DNA from: Caviibacterium pharyngocola
GTDB lineage: Bacteria > Pseudomonadota > Gammaproteobacteria > Enterobacterales > Pasteurellaceae
Assembly: GCF_002795405.1 (NCBI RefSeq)
Contig: NZ_PHGZ01000020.1
Location: 1-64,000 of the forward strand
Length of the DNA stretch: 64,000 bases
Direction of reading: 5' to 3'
Made by a program: the position numbers and the translations under genes
Notes under the pieces: model-generated
Told to the model about the DNA's origin: nothing
What the model saw: only the letters and a program-made list of their open reading frames with translations
Database searches by the model: none
Shown: positions 44,972 to 55,727 of the stretch, piece by piece
Layout: the number at the start of each line of letters is the position of its first letter
How positions within the stretch are numbered: position 1 is the stretch's first letter

Positions 44972-46096
44972 ATGACGAAAAATATGCAAGCGCAATCCAA
45001 TCCTCAAGCGCCTTTCGCTCAAGCCGTGCTGGCGTGGTATGCAAAATACGGGCGTAAAACTTTGCCGTGGCAGCAGAATAAAACTTTGTACGGCGTGTGG
45101 CTGTCAGAGGTGATGTTGCAACAAACCCAAGTGGCGACGGTGATTCCTTATTTCGAGCGTTTTATCAAAACTTTCCCGAATATCACCGCACTTGCCGATG
45201 CGCCGTTGGACGAAGTATTGCATTTATGGACGGGCTTGGGTTATTACGCGCGGGCGCGCAATTTGCATAAAGCGGCGCAGAACGTGCGTGATCTACACGA
45301 CGGGGAATTTCCAACGGGTTTTCAGCAAGTTTTGGCGTTACCGGGTGTCGGGCAAAGTACCGCCGGCGCGATTTTATCCTCTTGCTTAAATGCGCCTTAT
45401 CCGATTTTAGACGGGAACGTCAAACGGGTGCTCTCGCGTTATTTTGCCGTCAGCGGTTGGGCGGGTGAAATGTCAACGGAACGGAAACTTTGGGCGTTCA
45501 GCGCGCAAGTTACGCCGCAAGATCAGGTGGCGGATTTTAATCAGGCGATGATGGATATGGGATCAATGGTTTGCACGCGAACCAAGCCGAAATGCGATTT
45601 ATGTCCGTTAAACGCCGATTGTCAGGCAAATCTGCAACAAAATCAGACGGCTTATCCGAACAAAAAACCGAAGAAAACCTTGCCGCAGCGAGAAAGTTTT
45701 TTTGTCATTTTAGCCGAGCAAGGCAAAGTGTTGTTAGAACAACGCGAGCCGAGCGGCATTTGGGGCGGATTATATTGTTTTCCGCAATTCGAACGCAAAG
45801 CGGATGCCTTGGCATATTTGCGCGCGCAAGGTGTGTCGGTTTATCAAGAATGGGTAAGTTTTCGGCATACGTTCAGCCATTTTCATTTGGATATTTATCC
45901 GATTTATGCCGAGCTTAATCGAGAACAAGATGATGTTGATCGCACCGATTGGAAAAAAGTGCAGGAAAATCACGCGGAATATCAATCTTCTGTATCAAGT
46001 GCGGTCAAATATTGGTATGATCCGGAAAATCCCGATTCAATCGGGCTGGCGACGCCGGTAAAAAATTTATTGATTGAATTTCAAAAAAGGAAATGA
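44972..46096 (+). CDS. mutY: Adenine DNA glycosylase MutY
   Basis: 374 aa. HhH-GPD domain with [24 protein letters not shown] (catalytic Glu in SEVMLQQTQ), [13 protein letters not shown] and the catalytic Asp in [10 protein letters not shown]. The 4Fe-4S ligands C-x6-C-x2-C-x5-C appear as [18 protein letters not shown]-terminal NUDIX-like domain recognises 8-oxoG. Removes A opposite 8-oxoG. The stop overlaps an upstream ATG of yggX. Alternative start ATG 44984. Confidence 0.95.
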   Translation: MTKNMQAQSNPQAPFAQAVLAWYAKYGRKTLPWQQNKTLYGVWLSEVMLQQTQVATVIPYFERFIKTFPNITALADAPLDEVLHLWTGLGYYARARNLHKAAQNVRDLHDGEFPTGFQQVLALPGVGQSTAGAILSSCLNAPYPILDGNVKRVLSRYFAVSGWAGEMSTERKLWAFSAQVTPQDQVADFNQAMMDMGSMVCTRTKPKCDLCPLNADCQANLQQNQTAYPNKKPKKTLPQRESFFVILAEQGKVLLEQREPSGIWGGLYCFPQFERKADALAYLRAQGVSVYQEWVSFRHTFSHFHLDIYPIYAELNREQDDVDRTDWKKVQENHAEYQSSVSSAVKYWYDPENPDSIGLATPVKNLLIEFQKRK

Positions 46097-46098
46097 TT

Positions 46099-46374
46099 AT
46101 GGCAAGAACGGTGTTCTGTGCGTATTTGAAACAAGAAGCGGACGGCTTGGATTTCCAACTGTATCCCGGTGAACTCGGCAAACGCATTTTCGATAATATC
46201 AGCAAACAGGCGTGGGCGGATTGGATGAAAAAGCAAACGATGTTGGTTAACGAAAAAAAATTAAATATGATGAATGCCGAGCATCGCAAATTCTTAGAAC
46301 AAGAAATGGTGAACTTTTTGTTTGAAGGCAAAGAGGTTCATATCGAAGGTTATGTTCCACCTGCAGAAAAATAA
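46099..46374 (+). CDS. yggX: Probable Fe(2+)-trafficking protein
   Basis: 91 aa from ATG 46099, chosen over ATG 46093 because AAGGAA is seven bases away and family members start MARTVFC. Conserved: [20 protein letters not shown] and LVNEKKLNM. Protects Fe-S clusters and is always next to mutY in this group. Confidence 0.95.
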   Translation: MARTVFCAYLKQEADGLDFQLYPGELGKRIFDNISKQAWADWMKKQTMLVNEKKLNMMNAEHRKFLEQEMVNFLFEGKEVHIEGYVPPAEK

Positions 46375-46376
46375 TT

Positions 46377-47450
46377 ATGAAAAAATATCTTATTGCGGCG
46401 CTTATTCCGTTTTTGTTTGCTTGCGGCGGTTCGAGCAATAAAGGGATCAATTACGATGAAGCCTTATCCAAAGACACGCAAGGTTTGGATATTTTAACCG
46501 GACAATTCTCTCATAATATCGATCAGATTTGGGGGGTGAACGAGCTGTTGGTCGCAAGTCGTAAAGATTATGTGAAATATACGGACAGTTTTTATACGCG
46601 TAGCCACGTCAGTTTTGACGAAGGGGTGATTACGGTGGAAACCCATTCCGATATTAATCGCTTACAAAATGCCATCGTGCATACGCTGTTAATGGGTTCC
46701 GATGCGAAAGGCATCGATTTATTCGCTTCCGGCGATGTGCCGATTAGTCCGCGCCCGTTTTTGGTCGGACAGGTCGTCGATCATTTGGGCGGGCAAATCA
46801 CCAATACGATCGTAGCGGGCAATTTCGCCGATTATTTGATTCGCAACAAATTGCAAACGCGTCGTTTGAGTAACGGTAAAACCGTGCGATTCGTGGTGAT
46901 CCCGATGATCGCCAACCACGTTGCGGTGCGCGCGCAAAAATACGTTCCGTTGGTGCGTAAAGCGGCACGACGCTACAATTTGGACGAGAGTTTGATTTTG
47001 GGCATAATGCAAACGGAATCCAGTTTTAACCCTTATGCGATAAGCTATGCGAACGCCATCGGCTTAATGCAGGTTGTGCCGCATACCGCCGGTCGGGATA
47101 TTTTCCAAATGAAAGGTCGCGGCGGACAACCGTCGAAAAGTTATCTGTTCGATCCGGAAAAAAATATTGATGCCGGTGCGGCGTATTTATGGTTGTTGCA
47201 AAATAAATATTTAGACGGCATTACCAATCCGACTTCTAAACGTTTTGCGATGATTTCCGCTTATAACAGCGGTGCCGGTGCGGTGTTGCGCGTGTTTGAC
47301 GAAGATCGCGATATGGCGATTTATCGCATTAATCAGCTTTATCCGGAACAAGTTTATCGCATTTTAACCACGGCGCATCCGTCCTCACAGGCGCGGAATT
47401 ATCTGATTAAAGTGGATAAAGCGCAAAAAAGTTATCGTGTAATTCGTTAA
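46377..47450 (+). CDS. mltC: Membrane-bound lytic murein transglycosylase C
   Basis: 357 aa lipoprotein: signal ending in LFACGGS (lipid Cys16). N-terminal DUF3393 domain, then the SLT domain with the catalytic Glu in [17 protein letters not shown], followed by GLMQVVP and [15 protein letters not shown]. Cleaves peptidoglycan glycan strands at the outer membrane. Starts 2 bp after yggX in the mutY-yggX-mltC operon. Confidence 0.95.
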   Translation: MKKYLIAALIPFLFACGGSSNKGINYDEALSKDTQGLDILTGQFSHNIDQIWGVNELLVASRKDYVKYTDSFYTRSHVSFDEGVITVETHSDINRLQNAIVHTLLMGSDAKGIDLFASGDVPISPRPFLVGQVVDHLGGQITNTIVAGNFADYLIRNKLQTRRLSNGKTVRFVVIPMIANHVAVRAQKYVPLVRKAARRYNLDESLILGIMQTESSFNPYAISYANAIGLMQVVPHTAGRDIFQMKGRGGQPSKSYLFDPEKNIDAGAAYLWLLQNKYLDGITNPTSKRFAMISAYNSGAGAVLRVFDEDRDMAIYRINQLYPEQVYRILTTAHPSSQARNYLIKVDKAQKSYRVIR

Positions 47451-47641
47451 TTTCGGTAAAATAACTTATCTATTAGGGTGATTGAAAAAAGACAATCGCC
47501 CTTATTTTTTAAGCAAAAACCGCTTTTTTTCTATTCTTCTTGCCTATTAAATGCGCAAACAAACGATAAATTTTAAATTTTTTGAATTTAGTTGTTGACT
47601 TGAAAGCGAAAAAAACGTTTAATACGCACCACTGATGAGTT

Positions 47642-47717
47642 GCCTCGATAGCTCAGTCGGTAGAGCAGGGGATTGAAAATCCCCGTGTCGGTGGTTCGAT
47701 TCCGCCTCGAGGCACCA
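47642..47717 (+). tRNA. tRNA-Phe (GAA)
   Basis: 76 nt with encoded CCA. Acceptor GCCTCGA/TCGAGGC, D-arm GCTCAGTCGGTAGAGC, anticodon stem GGGGA/TCCCC around TTGAAAA (GAA), T-arm GTGGTTCGATTCCGC. Very close to E. coli tRNA-Phe. Confidence 0.98.
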
Positions 47718-47721
47718 CTTT

Positions 47722-47797
47722 TCCTCCTTAGTTCAGTCGGTAGAACGGTGGACTGTTAATCCATATGTCGCTGGTTCAAGTCCAGCAGGAGGAGCCA
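47722..47797 (+). tRNA. tRNA-Asn (GTT)
   Basis: 76 nt with encoded CCA, four bases after tRNA-Phe. Acceptor TCCTCCT/AGGAGGA, D-arm GTTCAGTCGGTAGAAC, anticodon loop CTGTTAA (GTT), T-arm CTGGTTCAAGTCCAG. Cotranscribed with tRNA-Phe; terminator follows. Confidence 0.98.
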
Positions 47798-47804
47798 AAT
47801 TCCG

Positions 47805-47836
47805 AAAGCCGTTAATGCAAATTAACGGCTTTTTTC
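47805..47836 (+). terminator. Terminator of the tRNA operon
   Basis: AAGCCGTTAAT (47806-47816) and ATTAACGGCTT (47821-47831) with loop GCAA and a T-run: a very strong intrinsic terminator. Confidence 0.93.
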
Positions 47837-47857
47837 TTTTACGCATACGGAGCGTTT

Positions 47858-48292
47858 ATGATGAAAAAAATCCTACTTATTTCTACCGCACTTTTCGCTT
47901 CTGCAAATATCATTGCGGCAGATCCCGTTTTCACGTTCGGCGCGAAAAATCAAGATTCTCTTGCCGATGTGTGGTTGGATAACGGTAAAGTTTATTCCAA
48001 AAATGACACTAATCGCCGCTTTTGCTGGCAATTAAAAGGATTTGCGAACGATACGGATCCGGTAAAACTTCAGTTAGTCATTACTTCGCCGGCAAAATCG
48101 ACTTTTTCCTTCTCTGGCATTAACAGCGTCGATAAAACCGAACATCAATTCGCGTTGATCATCAAACCGGTCAACGGTACATTCTTGAATTGCTGGAAAT
48201 TCGATGCTTTGGATCCGCTCGGCAAATACACGTTGAAAGTTAATGCCAACGGCGTTCAATATCCGTTGCAAACCTTTGAATTAAAACCTTAA
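47858..48292 (+). CDS. Secreted protein of unknown function
   Basis: 144 aa. Signal peptide KKILLISTALFASANIIAA, cleaved before DPVF. The mature domain is about 122 residues, beta-rich, with two cysteines (RRFCWQ and FLNCWK) that could form a disulphide. Ends YPLQTFELKP. Own terminator behind it. No family recognised; a Pasteurellaceae-specific periplasmic protein is likely. A USS is in the signal region (47886-47894). Confidence 0.75.
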   Translation: MMKKILLISTALFASANIIAADPVFTFGAKNQDSLADVWLDNGKVYSKNDTNRRFCWQLKGFANDTDPVKLQLVITSPAKSTFSFSGINSVDKTEHQFALIIKPVNGTFLNCWKFDALDPLGKYTLKVNANGVQYPLQTFELKP

Positions 48293-48296
48293 TCCG

Positions 48297-48323
48297 AAGC
48301 CCGCAAAATTCTCGGGCTTTTTT
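48297..48323 (+). terminator. Terminator after the secreted-protein gene
   Basis: AAGCCCG (48297-48303) and CGGGCTT (48313-48319), then a T-run. Confidence 0.8.
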
Positions 48324-48339
48324 GTACCTTGCCGAATTT

Positions 48340-48483
48340 GTTGTTTTAATAATTGCCTTGTTTTACGACATTAGTGTTAATATTTATCCGGTGCAAAAAG
48401 GCGCGCCGGATAATATGACCAAACCAAATGCGAAAAACGATTTCGGCGTGGTGGTTAAAAAAAGCAATTCCTGTAAAAGTTAA
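48340..48483 (+). pseudogene. Possible 3' gene remnant
   Basis: An open frame without a start or ribosome site reads a hydrophobic stretch VVLIIALFYDISVNIYPVQK and then a basic tail ending NSCKS-TAA (48481-48483). It may be the tail of a lost gene or chance. It shows weak hints of the preceding protein's style but no alignable copy. Confidence 0.25.
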
Positions 48484-48490
48484 ATGAAAT

Positions 48491-48538
48491 CGACCGCACT
48501 TTCGCCGGATATTTCGGCGTTAAAGTGCGGTCGTTTTT
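48491..48538. terminator. Inverted USS pair with T-run
   Basis: CGACCGCACTTT (48491-48502) and AAAGTGCGGTCG (48522-48533) form a 12-bp stem reinforced by CGCCG/CGGCG inside, followed by T5. USS dyad acting as terminator before a convergent gene. Confidence 0.75.
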
Positions 48539-48546
48539 GATAAGGT

Positions 48547-49560
48547 TTAGTTTAAATAATCCGGATGCATCAATTCTTTTAATTCTTCAAAAGACATTCG
48601 AAGCTCGAAACTTCCCATTACATAAGGCCCTAAGGCATAAGGCGGATAGAAGAAATAAATGCTGTCGCCTAAAAAATAAAAATCGTCGGATATATCGAAA
48701 TCCTCTTGTGAGACGAACGTCGGATTTTCTTGATCAAACGCGGTTAAACGACCCCACTCGTATTCATAGGCGTGCCAAAGCTTTTCTTTCAGCGCCTCCC
48801 GTTGATTCGGTTTAAGCAAATCCTGTAGCCTAATGAGTTTGCGATTTTTCAAATCAACGTTTTGGAAGGTCGCCCAGTTCATCCCGTGTGCGCCGCCGGT
48901 ATAAACGTCAACATATTGGGCAAAAGAAGCAATATTATTGCGCTGCCCTAAAAACGCACTTTCAATATGATAAACATCGGCGGGAATACGTTCTTTTTCC
49001 GCCGTTGATTTTGCCTGTTCAAACCATTTCTCTATTTCTTTAATCAGATCATCTTTTTGCGGCGGATTTTTCGCAAAATGGGCATCTTTCGCTTTTCGTT
49101 CCACTTCTTGAGCTTGCGCCGCTTTTCGCAAGGCTTCTTCGGAAACATTTTCCTCGTTTGGCGTTTGATCCTCAATAAAATAGAAGGATTTAATTATCTC
49201 CGTCCACAATAACTGATCGAGCCATTGCACTTGAGTGACCGGCAAGGAAAGGGAATATTCCACATTCGCTTCGGAAGCGGGCAATTCCTCCGCTTTATCT
49301 TCGGGAAGATTGAGACTGACCGATTTATCGAAAACCTTCTCGATATTCACCAGCAAACCCAAGGGAGAATCCTGTTTTTCCGCTAATTGCGCTTTTAAGC
49401 TATCGATTTCTGCCCGCGAGGTATTCAATTCTTCTTTTAACTTCAGCGTCGTTTGATCCGCTTGGTTCGGTTTTTCGCTTAAGCCGGAAGATTCTTGCTC
49501 ATTGCAGGCGCTAAGTGCTAAAACGGCGGCAATCAACAGTGCCGGATAAGATTTTTTCAT
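48547..49560 (-). CDS. DUF3298/RsiV-like lipoprotein
   Basis: 337 aa. Lipobox LSAC (Cys19). Residues 38-65 form a coiled coil (TLKLKEELNTSRAEIDSLKA). The C-terminal domain (about 210-330) is of the DUF3298/DUF4163 type with YVDVYTGGAHGMNWATFQNV and FEELKELMHP. In RsiV this domain binds lysozyme; the lipid anchor and periplasmic site are compatible with an envelope stress or lysozyme-binding role, but that is inference. Confidence 0.78.
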   Translation of the reverse strand: MKKSYPALLIAAVLALSACNEQESSGLSEKPNQADQTTLKLKEELNTSRAEIDSLKAQLAEKQDSPLGLLVNIEKVFDKSVSLNLPEDKAEELPASEANVEYSLSLPVTQVQWLDQLLWTEIIKSFYFIEDQTPNEENVSEEALRKAAQAQEVERKAKDAHFAKNPPQKDDLIKEIEKWFEQAKSTAEKERIPADVYHIESAFLGQRNNIASFAQYVDVYTGGAHGMNWATFQNVDLKNRKLIRLQDLLKPNQREALKEKLWHAYEYEWGRLTAFDQENPTFVSQEDFDISDDFYFLGDSIYFFYPPYALGPYVMGSFELRMSFEELKELMHPDYLN

Positions 49561-49634
49561 TGCAATTCCTCTTATGGTTAAAACCTATTTTTTAGAAAAA
49601 ATGATTTCAGTCGGATTATAAAACCGAAAGAAAA

Positions 49635-49680
49635 TCGACCGCACTTTTTGCTTAATGTTTTCGCCTGAAAGTGCGGTCGA
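49635..49680. terminator. Inverted USS pair between two lipoprotein genes
   Basis: TCGACCGCACTTT (49635-49647) and AAAGTGCGGTCGA (49668-49680): perfect 13-bp inverted uptake signals, terminator of the yajG-like gene on the minus strand. Confidence 0.7.
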
Positions 49681-49743
49681 ATTCGGCGAAATTTTGTAAA
49701 AAAATAACCGCTTGATTTAAAAGCGGTTATGTTCGTTCGGAGA

Positions 49744-50340
49744 TTAATAGGCGTATTTGTTGATCGCCGCCGGAATTTCTTGATCACGATAAATGGATTG
49801 CACCACTTCGGATAAGGTTTGCGTCAACACTTTTTGAATGTCCGCATTGCTGACGCTAAACGCGCCTTCTTGGGTGCGCGTGCCGCTGATGTTTTTGGTG
49901 AATTGTCCTTTCGCCCCTTGCACTTGCACGTTTACTTGAATTTTGGTTGAAATTTTGTGGCGCAAATTGCCTTGTTCCACTTTCGCGTAGAAATCCGTGA
50001 CGTTAACAAGCACGTTCGTGTTGGATTCCGCCGGTGTGCCGGCAATGCGGAAACCTTTCGCGTTCAAGTCTTGTTTCATCACTTGATCGAACAGCTGTGC
50101 CACGGAAGGATTGGCGGAAAGCTTTAATAAGCCTTCGTTATACACATAAGAAGATATTTCCGGTTGCGCACGCACATCGCGCGTTACGACGTTCAACACG
50201 GCATTTTGATTCGCCGCATTAAATTGGGCGACCGGAGCCGCCGGTGAGAAACTTAAAGTTGTGCTCGGCTGGCTTTGGCAAGCGGTTAATAACACGGCGC
50301 TTGCCATTAACGCCGCGAGAGAAAGTTTTGTAAAACGCAT
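49744..50340 (-). CDS. yajG: YajG-family lipoprotein
   Basis: 198 aa. Signal and lipobox LLTAC (Cys21), then PSTTLSFSPAAPVAQFN and the YajG core VVTRDVRAQPEISSYV and GFRIAGTPAESNTNVLVNVT. Outer-membrane lipoprotein of unknown function, next to bolA as in E. coli (divergent here). Confidence 0.88.
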   Translation of the reverse strand: MRFTKLSLAALMASAVLLTACQSQPSTTLSFSPAAPVAQFNAANQNAVLNVVTRDVRAQPEISSYVYNEGLLKLSANPSVAQLFDQVMKQDLNAKGFRIAGTPAESNTNVLVNVTDFYAKVEQGNLRHKISTKIQVNVQVQGAKGQFTKNISGTRTQEGAFSVSNADIQKVLTQTLSEVVQSIYRDQEIPAAINKYAY

Positions 50341-50444
50341 AGATACCTCGATCTGAACTAAAATATAGGATTATTCTTGCAAACTTCGCATTGAATGTAT
50401 AGTCTCTGACCGCGAAAACAACCAAAAATTCATTAGGAGCCCAT

Positions 50445-50756
50445 ATGTCTCGACAACAATCCATTCAAACGGCATTATTCGCCGAATTTTCACCGCACTT
50501 TTTGCACATTGAAAACGAAAGTCATCTGCACCGTTCCGACCGCGGCGAGGAATCACATTTTAAAGTGGTGATTGTCAGCGAACGCTTTGACGGAATGAGT
50601 AAAGTAGTGCGCCATCAGGCGATTTATCGCGTGTTGGCGGAAGAATTTCGTCAAGGCTTGCACGCTTTAGCGCTGCATACTTATACGCCTGCGGAATGGG
50701 CGCAAACGGCGCAACAAATTCCGCAATCGACCGCTTGTGCGGGCGTGGGGAAATAA
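50445..50756 (+). CDS. bolA: BolA family protein
   Basis: 103 aa. BolA core with SHFKVVIVSERFDGMSKVVRHQAIY and the conserved C-terminal HALALHTYTPAEW. Forms heterodimers with monothiol glutaredoxin and affects cell shape and iron handling. Divergent from yajG with 104 bp between; an inverted USS lies inside the first codons (ACCGCACTT, 50490). Confidence 0.95.
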   Translation: MSRQQSIQTALFAEFSPHFLHIENESHLHRSDRGEESHFKVVIVSERFDGMSKVVRHQAIYRVLAEEFRQGLHALALHTYTPAEWAQTAQQIPQSTACAGVGK

Positions 50757-51137
50757 GCGGAGGCAATATACCTCATTAAAGGTATGGCGGATTCTTTTGT
50801 GAGAAGAAATTTTGATTTTTCACAAAAAATTCGCTTTTTTTTAACGTAAATAACGGAAAAACCCCTCCCTAAAGTGGAATGAATGTAATTATTTGGTTAA
50901 AATGAACCGTTGATTTTTTATCAAAATTTTAACCCTTATTTTTGTACAAATTTTACACAAAAATATACCCAGAATTTGAGTTTTAATTTTATGTGATCGG
51001 CAAAATTCAGCGCTTATTTCCGATAAGTGCGGTGATTTTAAAGATCATTACTCAAGACGAGGTTGTCGTTTTTTCGTTAATGCTTTATCGAATGGCGACA
51101 GCTATATTTTTAATCTAACAAAAGTAGTGCAAATTAT
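50757..51137 (+). promoter_or_regulatory. Upstream region of the nqr operon
   Basis: 381 bp without a gene. GGTTAAAAT (50895-50903) and ATTTTAACC (50926-50934) form an inverted pair that could be a terminator for bolA or a protein site. A USS is at about 51025. The region is AT-rich near 50940-50990, where a promoter is likely, but I cannot fix the -35/-10 boxes with confidence. Confidence 0.35.
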
Positions 51138-52478
51138 ATGATTACGATTAAAAAAGGCTTGGATCTTCCTATTGCCGGGAAGCCGGAACAAGTAATCCGT
51201 GACGGTAATACCGTTACCGAAGTTGCCTTGCTTGGTGAAGAGTATGTGGGAATGCGTCCTTCTATGAAGGTGCGCGAAGGTGATGTGGTGAAAAAAGGTC
51301 AGGTGCTTTTTGAAGATAAAAAGAATCCGGGCGTCGTTTTCACCGCACCTGCCAGTGGTACCGTGACTGCGATTAACCGCGGCGCTAAGCGAGTTTTACA
51401 ATCGGTAGTCATCCGAGTTTCAGGCGACGATCAACTGACGTTTGCCCGCTATTCGGCTGATGAATTAAAAACCTTGACCTCCGAACAAGTGCGTCAAAAT
51501 CTACAAACTTCCGGTTTATGGACCGCACTTCGCACGCGTCCGTTCAGTAAAGTACCGGCGGTTGATGCCGTTCCTTCTTCTATTTTCGTCAATGCGATGG
51601 ATACCAATCCGTTAGCGGCGAATCCGGAAGTCGTATTAAAAGAACATTGGCAAGATTTTACCGACGGTTTAACGGTGTTAAGTCGTTTACACGACGGTAA
51701 ATTACATTTATGTAAAGCCGGCGATAGCAATATTCCGACGGTGGATTTACCGAATCTTGCGGTGCACGATTTCGGCGGTCCGCATCCGGCGGGATTAAGC
51801 GGTACGCATATTCACTTTATCGATCCGGTAAGCGCGACCAAATCCGTTTGGTATGTGAATTACCAAGATGTGATCGCAATCGGTAAATTATTTACCGGCG
51901 GTGAAATTTATACCGGTCGCGTCGTATCCTTAGCCGGCCCACAAGTGAAAAATCCACGTTTAGTTCGCACGCAATTAGGCGCGAATCTTTCCCAATTAAC
52001 CGCTAACGAATTGAAAGACGGTGAAAATCGCGTGATTTCCGGTTCGGTATTAAGCGGTACTCAAGCGGCGGGCGCGCACGATTATTTAGGTCGTTACGCG
52101 TTGCAAGTTTCCGTGATTGCGGAAGGTCGTGAGAAAGAATTTTTAGGTTGGATTATGCCGGGCGCGGATAAATTCTCCATTACCCGCACCGTGTTAGGTC
52201 ACTTCGGCAAAAAATTATTTAACTTTACTTCCGCAGTGAACGGCGGTCATCGCGCAATGGTGCCGATTGGCGCTTACGAGCGTGTCGTGCCGTTGGATAT
52301 TATTCCGACATTATTACTGCGTGATTTAGCCTCAGGCGATACCGACAGCGCACAAGCGTTAGGTTGTCTGGAGCTGGATGAAGAAGATTTAGCGTTATGT
52401 ACGTTCGTGTGTCCGGGCAAAAACGAATATGGTCCGATGTTGCGCGCAGCGCTAGATAAGATCGAGAAGGAAGGTTAA
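51138..52478 (+). CDS. nqrA: Na+-translocating NADH:quinone reductase subunit A
   Basis: 446 aa, full length. Start [19 protein letters not shown] and [20 protein letters not shown] are NqrA hallmarks. Peripheral subunit on the cytoplasmic side that contributes to the quinone site. First gene of nqrABCDEF; 2 bp to nqrB. Confidence 0.97.
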   Translation: MITIKKGLDLPIAGKPEQVIRDGNTVTEVALLGEEYVGMRPSMKVREGDVVKKGQVLFEDKKNPGVVFTAPASGTVTAINRGAKRVLQSVVIRVSGDDQLTFARYSADELKTLTSEQVRQNLQTSGLWTALRTRPFSKVPAVDAVPSSIFVNAMDTNPLAANPEVVLKEHWQDFTDGLTVLSRLHDGKLHLCKAGDSNIPTVDLPNLAVHDFGGPHPAGLSGTHIHFIDPVSATKSVWYVNYQDVIAIGKLFTGGEIYTGRVVSLAGPQVKNPRLVRTQLGANLSQLTANELKDGENRVISGSVLSGTQAAGAHDYLGRYALQVSVIAEGREKEFLGWIMPGADKFSITRTVLGHFGKKLFNFTSAVNGGHRAMVPIGAYERVVPLDIIPTLLLRDLASGDTDSAQALGCLELDEEDLALCTFVCPGKNEYGPMLRAALDKIEKEG

Positions 52479-52480
52479 AA

Positions 52481-53719
52481 ATGGGTTTAAAACATCTTTT
52501 AGAGAAAATGGAACCTGCATTTTTACCGGGTGGTAAATATGAGAAATGGTATGCCTTGTTTGAAGCGACGGCAACCTTCTTATATACACCGGGTACAGTA
52601 ACGGGCAAATCTTCACACGTTCGTGATGCGCTAGACTCAAAACGTATGATGGTGCTTGTTTGGCTTGCATTGTTCCCAGCGATGTTCTACGGAATGTATA
52701 ACGTCGGTCAACAATCGATTTTGGCATTAAGTGCGGGCGATTTTGTGCAAAATCTTGCCAATAGCGCCGCAAACGACTGGCATTTCGCTCTTGCCAATGC
52801 ATTAGGTTTGGTATCTGCCGATGCCGGCGTGTTGGCGAAAATGGCATTAGGTGCGATTTTCTTCCTACCGATTTATTTAACCGTGTTCTTAGTAGGCGGT
52901 TTCTGGGAAGTTTTATTCGCAATGGTGCGTAAACACGAAATCAACGAAGGTTTCTTCGTGACTTCCATTTTGTTGGCACTTATCGTTCCGCCGACATTAC
53001 CGTTGTGGCAAGCCGCGCTTGCAACGACCTTCGGTGTGGTTGTGGCGAAAGAAGTATTCGGCGGTGTCGGTAAAAACTTTATGAACCCGGCGCTAGCAGG
53101 TCGTGCATTCTTATTCTTCGCTTATCCGGCGCAAATTTCAGGCGATTTGGTATGGACGGCGGCAGACGGTTTCTCCGGCGCAACCGCACTTTCCCAATGG
53201 GCTGTCGGCGGCGAAGCAGCGTTAAAACACGTTGCAACCGGTCAACCGATTACTTGGATGGATGCGTTTTTAGGTAATATTCCGGGTTCTATCGGTGAAG
53301 TTTCCACCCTTGCATTATTGATCGGCGCGGCAATTATCGTATTTGCACGCATTGCCTCTTGGCGTATTATCGCCGGCGTAATGATCGGTATGATCGCAAC
53401 TTCAACGTTATTCAACTTAATCGGCTCCGCCACCAACCCGCTATTCGCAATGCCTTGGCATTGGCATTTAGTCTTGGGCGGATTCGCGTTAGGTATGTTG
53501 TTTATGGCAACCGATCCGGTTTCCGCAGCATTTACCAACAAAGGTAAATGGTGGTACGGGATTTTAATCGGTGCGATGTGCGTATTGATTCGTGTCGCAA
53601 ACCCTGCATACCCTGAAGGTATGATGTTGGCAATTCTATTTGCTAACTTATTTGCGCCGTTATTCGACTACATCGTCGTTCAAGCAAATATTAAACGTCG
53701 GAGAGCACGCAATGGCTAA
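52481..53719 (+). CDS. nqrB: NQR subunit B
   Basis: 412 aa, ten membrane helices. FMN-binding motif SGATAL ([12 protein letters not shown], about residue 228) where a threonine is covalently flavinylated by ApbE, and conserved [17 protein letters not shown]. Forms the sodium channel and quinone site. Overlaps nqrC by 8 bp. Confidence 0.97.
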   Translation: MGLKHLLEKMEPAFLPGGKYEKWYALFEATATFLYTPGTVTGKSSHVRDALDSKRMMVLVWLALFPAMFYGMYNVGQQSILALSAGDFVQNLANSAANDWHFALANALGLVSADAGVLAKMALGAIFFLPIYLTVFLVGGFWEVLFAMVRKHEINEGFFVTSILLALIVPPTLPLWQAALATTFGVVVAKEVFGGVGKNFMNPALAGRAFLFFAYPAQISGDLVWTAADGFSGATALSQWAVGGEAALKHVATGQPITWMDAFLGNIPGSIGEVSTLALLIGAAIIVFARIASWRIIAGVMIGMIATSTLFNLIGSATNPLFAMPWHWHLVLGGFALGMLFMATDPVSAAFTNKGKWWYGILIGAMCVLIRVANPAYPEGMMLAILFANLFAPLFDYIVVQANIKRRRARNG

Positions 53720-54488
53720 ATTTAATAAAGACAGTATCGGCGGAACAATTTCAGTGGTTGTTCTGTTAAGTTTAGCTTGTTCCGTTATCGTCGCGGGTTC
53801 GGCAGTTTTATTAAAATCGACCCAAGAAGAACAAAAACAACTTGATAAACAAAAAAATATCCTAAGTGTTGCCGGCTTATTGCAAGCGGATACGAAGGCA
53901 AGCCAAATCAAAGAAATCTTCGCTAAAAACATCGAAGCGCGTTGCGTCGAATTGGATAGCGGCGATTATACGGATTGCCCGGCGAACTTCGATGCCAAAG
54001 CGGCGGCAAAAAATCCGGCGCAAAGCACCGCACTTTCACCTGATGAAGATCCGGCGGGAATTCGCAATCGCGAAAATTTAGCCGAAATTTATTTAGTGAA
54101 AGATAATGACGGTCAAGTCAACCAAATTGTTTTACCGGTTTACGGTAAAGGGTTATGGTCGGTAATGTACGGTTTCCTTTCCGTTCAACCGGACGGCAAT
54201 ACGGTAAACGGTATCACTTACTATGAACACGGTGAAACACCGGGATTGGGCGGTGAAATCGAAAATCCGCGTTGGCAAGCGCAATTTGCGGGCAAACAAT
54301 TATTTGACGAGCAAAACCACGCGGCATTATTCGTCGGCAAAGGTGCATCGGCAAATAAAGCGCACGGTATCGACGCAATTTCAGGCTCGACTTTAACCAG
54401 TAACGGGGTAAACAACTCCTTCAAATTCTGGTTGGGTCAAAAAGGGTTCGGTCCGTATTTAGCAAAATTAAAAGCGGGGGCTAACTAA
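53712..54488 (+). CDS. nqrC: NQR subunit C
   Basis: 258 aa from ATG 53712, overlapping the nqrB stop. One N-terminal helix, then a periplasmic domain with the FMN attachment region [19 protein letters not shown] (about 224-242). Carries covalent FMN. Overlaps nqrD by one base. Confidence 0.96.
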   Translation: MAKFNKDSIGGTISVVVLLSLACSVIVAGSAVLLKSTQEEQKQLDKQKNILSVAGLLQADTKASQIKEIFAKNIEARCVELDSGDYTDCPANFDAKAAAKNPAQSTALSPDEDPAGIRNRENLAEIYLVKDNDGQVNQIVLPVYGKGLWSVMYGFLSVQPDGNTVNGITYYEHGETPGLGGEIENPRWQAQFAGKQLFDEQNHAALFVGKGASANKAHGIDAISGSTLTSNGVNNSFKFWLGQKGFGPYLAKLKAGAN

Positions 54489-55111
54489 TGGCTGGTTCAA
54501 ATCTTAAAAAGTTATTGTTATCACCGGTGGTGGATAACAACCCGATTGCATTACAAATCTTAGGGATTTGTTCCGCATTAGCGGTAACAACCAAATTGGA
54601 AACCGCCGTAGTAATGGCGATTGCGGTAAGTTTGGTTACGGCGTTTTCAAGCTATTTTATTTCTTTGATTCGTAATTACATTCCGAACAGTATTCGTATT
54701 ATCGTTCAAATGGCAATTATCGCGTCATTGGTAATCTTGGTTGACCAAATTTTGCGTGCATACGCATACGATTTGTCAAAACAACTTTCCGTTTTCGTCG
54801 GTTTGATTATTACAAACTGTATCGTAATGGGACGTGCGGAAGCCTTTGCAATGAAATCCGCACCGGTAGAAAGCTTTGTTGACGGTATCGGTAACGGTTT
54901 GGGCTACGGTGCGATTTTAATTACCGTCGCTTTTATCCGCGAATTAATCGGTTCCGGCAAATTATTCGGTATGACCGTATTGCAAACAGTCCAAGACGGC
55001 GGTTGGTATCAAACAAACGGTTTGTTCCTGTTAGCACCAAGCGCATTCTTTATTATCGGTTTCATTATTTGGGGCCTAAGAACGTGGAAACCGGAACAGG
55101 TGGAGAAATAA
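54488..55111 (+). CDS. nqrD: NQR subunit D
   Basis: 207 aa membrane protein, homologous to NqrE and RnfE. Conserved [20 protein letters not shown] and [13 protein letters not shown], where the Cys binds an Fe-S centre with NqrE. Six helices. Confidence 0.97.
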   Translation: MAGSNLKKLLLSPVVDNNPIALQILGICSALAVTTKLETAVVMAIAVSLVTAFSSYFISLIRNYIPNSIRIIVQMAIIASLVILVDQILRAYAYDLSKQLSVFVGLIITNCIVMGRAEAFAMKSAPVESFVDGIGNGLGYGAILITVAFIRELIGSGKLFGMTVLQTVQDGGWYQTNGLFLLAPSAFFIIGFIIWGLRTWKPEQVEK

Positions 55112-55114
55112 TTT

Positions 55115-55711
55115 ATGGAACATTATATCAGCCTATTCGTTAAATCCGTCTTTATCGAAAATATGGCGCTTTCTTTCTTCCTCGGAATGTGTACGTTCCT
55201 TGCGGTATCTAAGAAAGTGTCCACTGCTTTCGGTTTGGGTATTGCGGTAATCGTAGTATTAGGTATCGCCGTGCCGGCAAACCAATTAGTGTATTCTTTA
55301 ATTCTTAAAGACAGCGCATTAGTAGAAGGGGTGGATTTAAGCTTCTTAAACTTCATCACCTTCATCGGTGTTATTGCGGCGTTAGTGCAAATCCTCGAAA
55401 TGGTGTTGGATAAATTCTTCCCGGCGTTATACAACGCGTTGGGTATTTTCCTACCGTTGATTACCGTAAACTGTGCGATTTTCGGCGGTGTATCCTTTAT
55501 GGTTCAACGCGACTATAATTTCGCCGAATCCGTTGTGTACGGCATCGGTGCGGGTACGGGTTGGATGCTTGCTATCGTAGCGCTTGCAGGTATTACGGAA
55601 AAAATGAAATATGCCGATGTGCCGGCAGGATTACGCGGATTAGGGATCACCTTTATCACCGTGGGCTTAATGGCGCTTGGTTTTATGTCATTCTCTGGTA
55701 TTCAGTTGTAA
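55115..55711 (+). CDS. nqrE: NQR subunit E
   Basis: 198 aa membrane protein, homologous to RnfA. Conserved [20 protein letters not shown] and [14 protein letters not shown], each with a cysteine of the intramembrane iron site. Six helices, opposite topology to NqrD. Confidence 0.97.
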   Translation: MEHYISLFVKSVFIENMALSFFLGMCTFLAVSKKVSTAFGLGIAVIVVLGIAVPANQLVYSLILKDSALVEGVDLSFLNFITFIGVIAALVQILEMVLDKFFPALYNALGIFLPLITVNCAIFGGVSFMVQRDYNFAESVVYGIGAGTGWMLAIVALAGITEKMKYADVPAGLRGLGITFITVGLMALGFMSFSGIQL

Positions 55712-55727
55712 GAAAGGGGAGACTTAA

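Noticed and set aside
47642..47797. tRNA-Phe/Asn pair as an integration site for an island
   Set aside because: No integrase, no repeated tRNA 3' end nearby, and both flanks are ordinary core genes.
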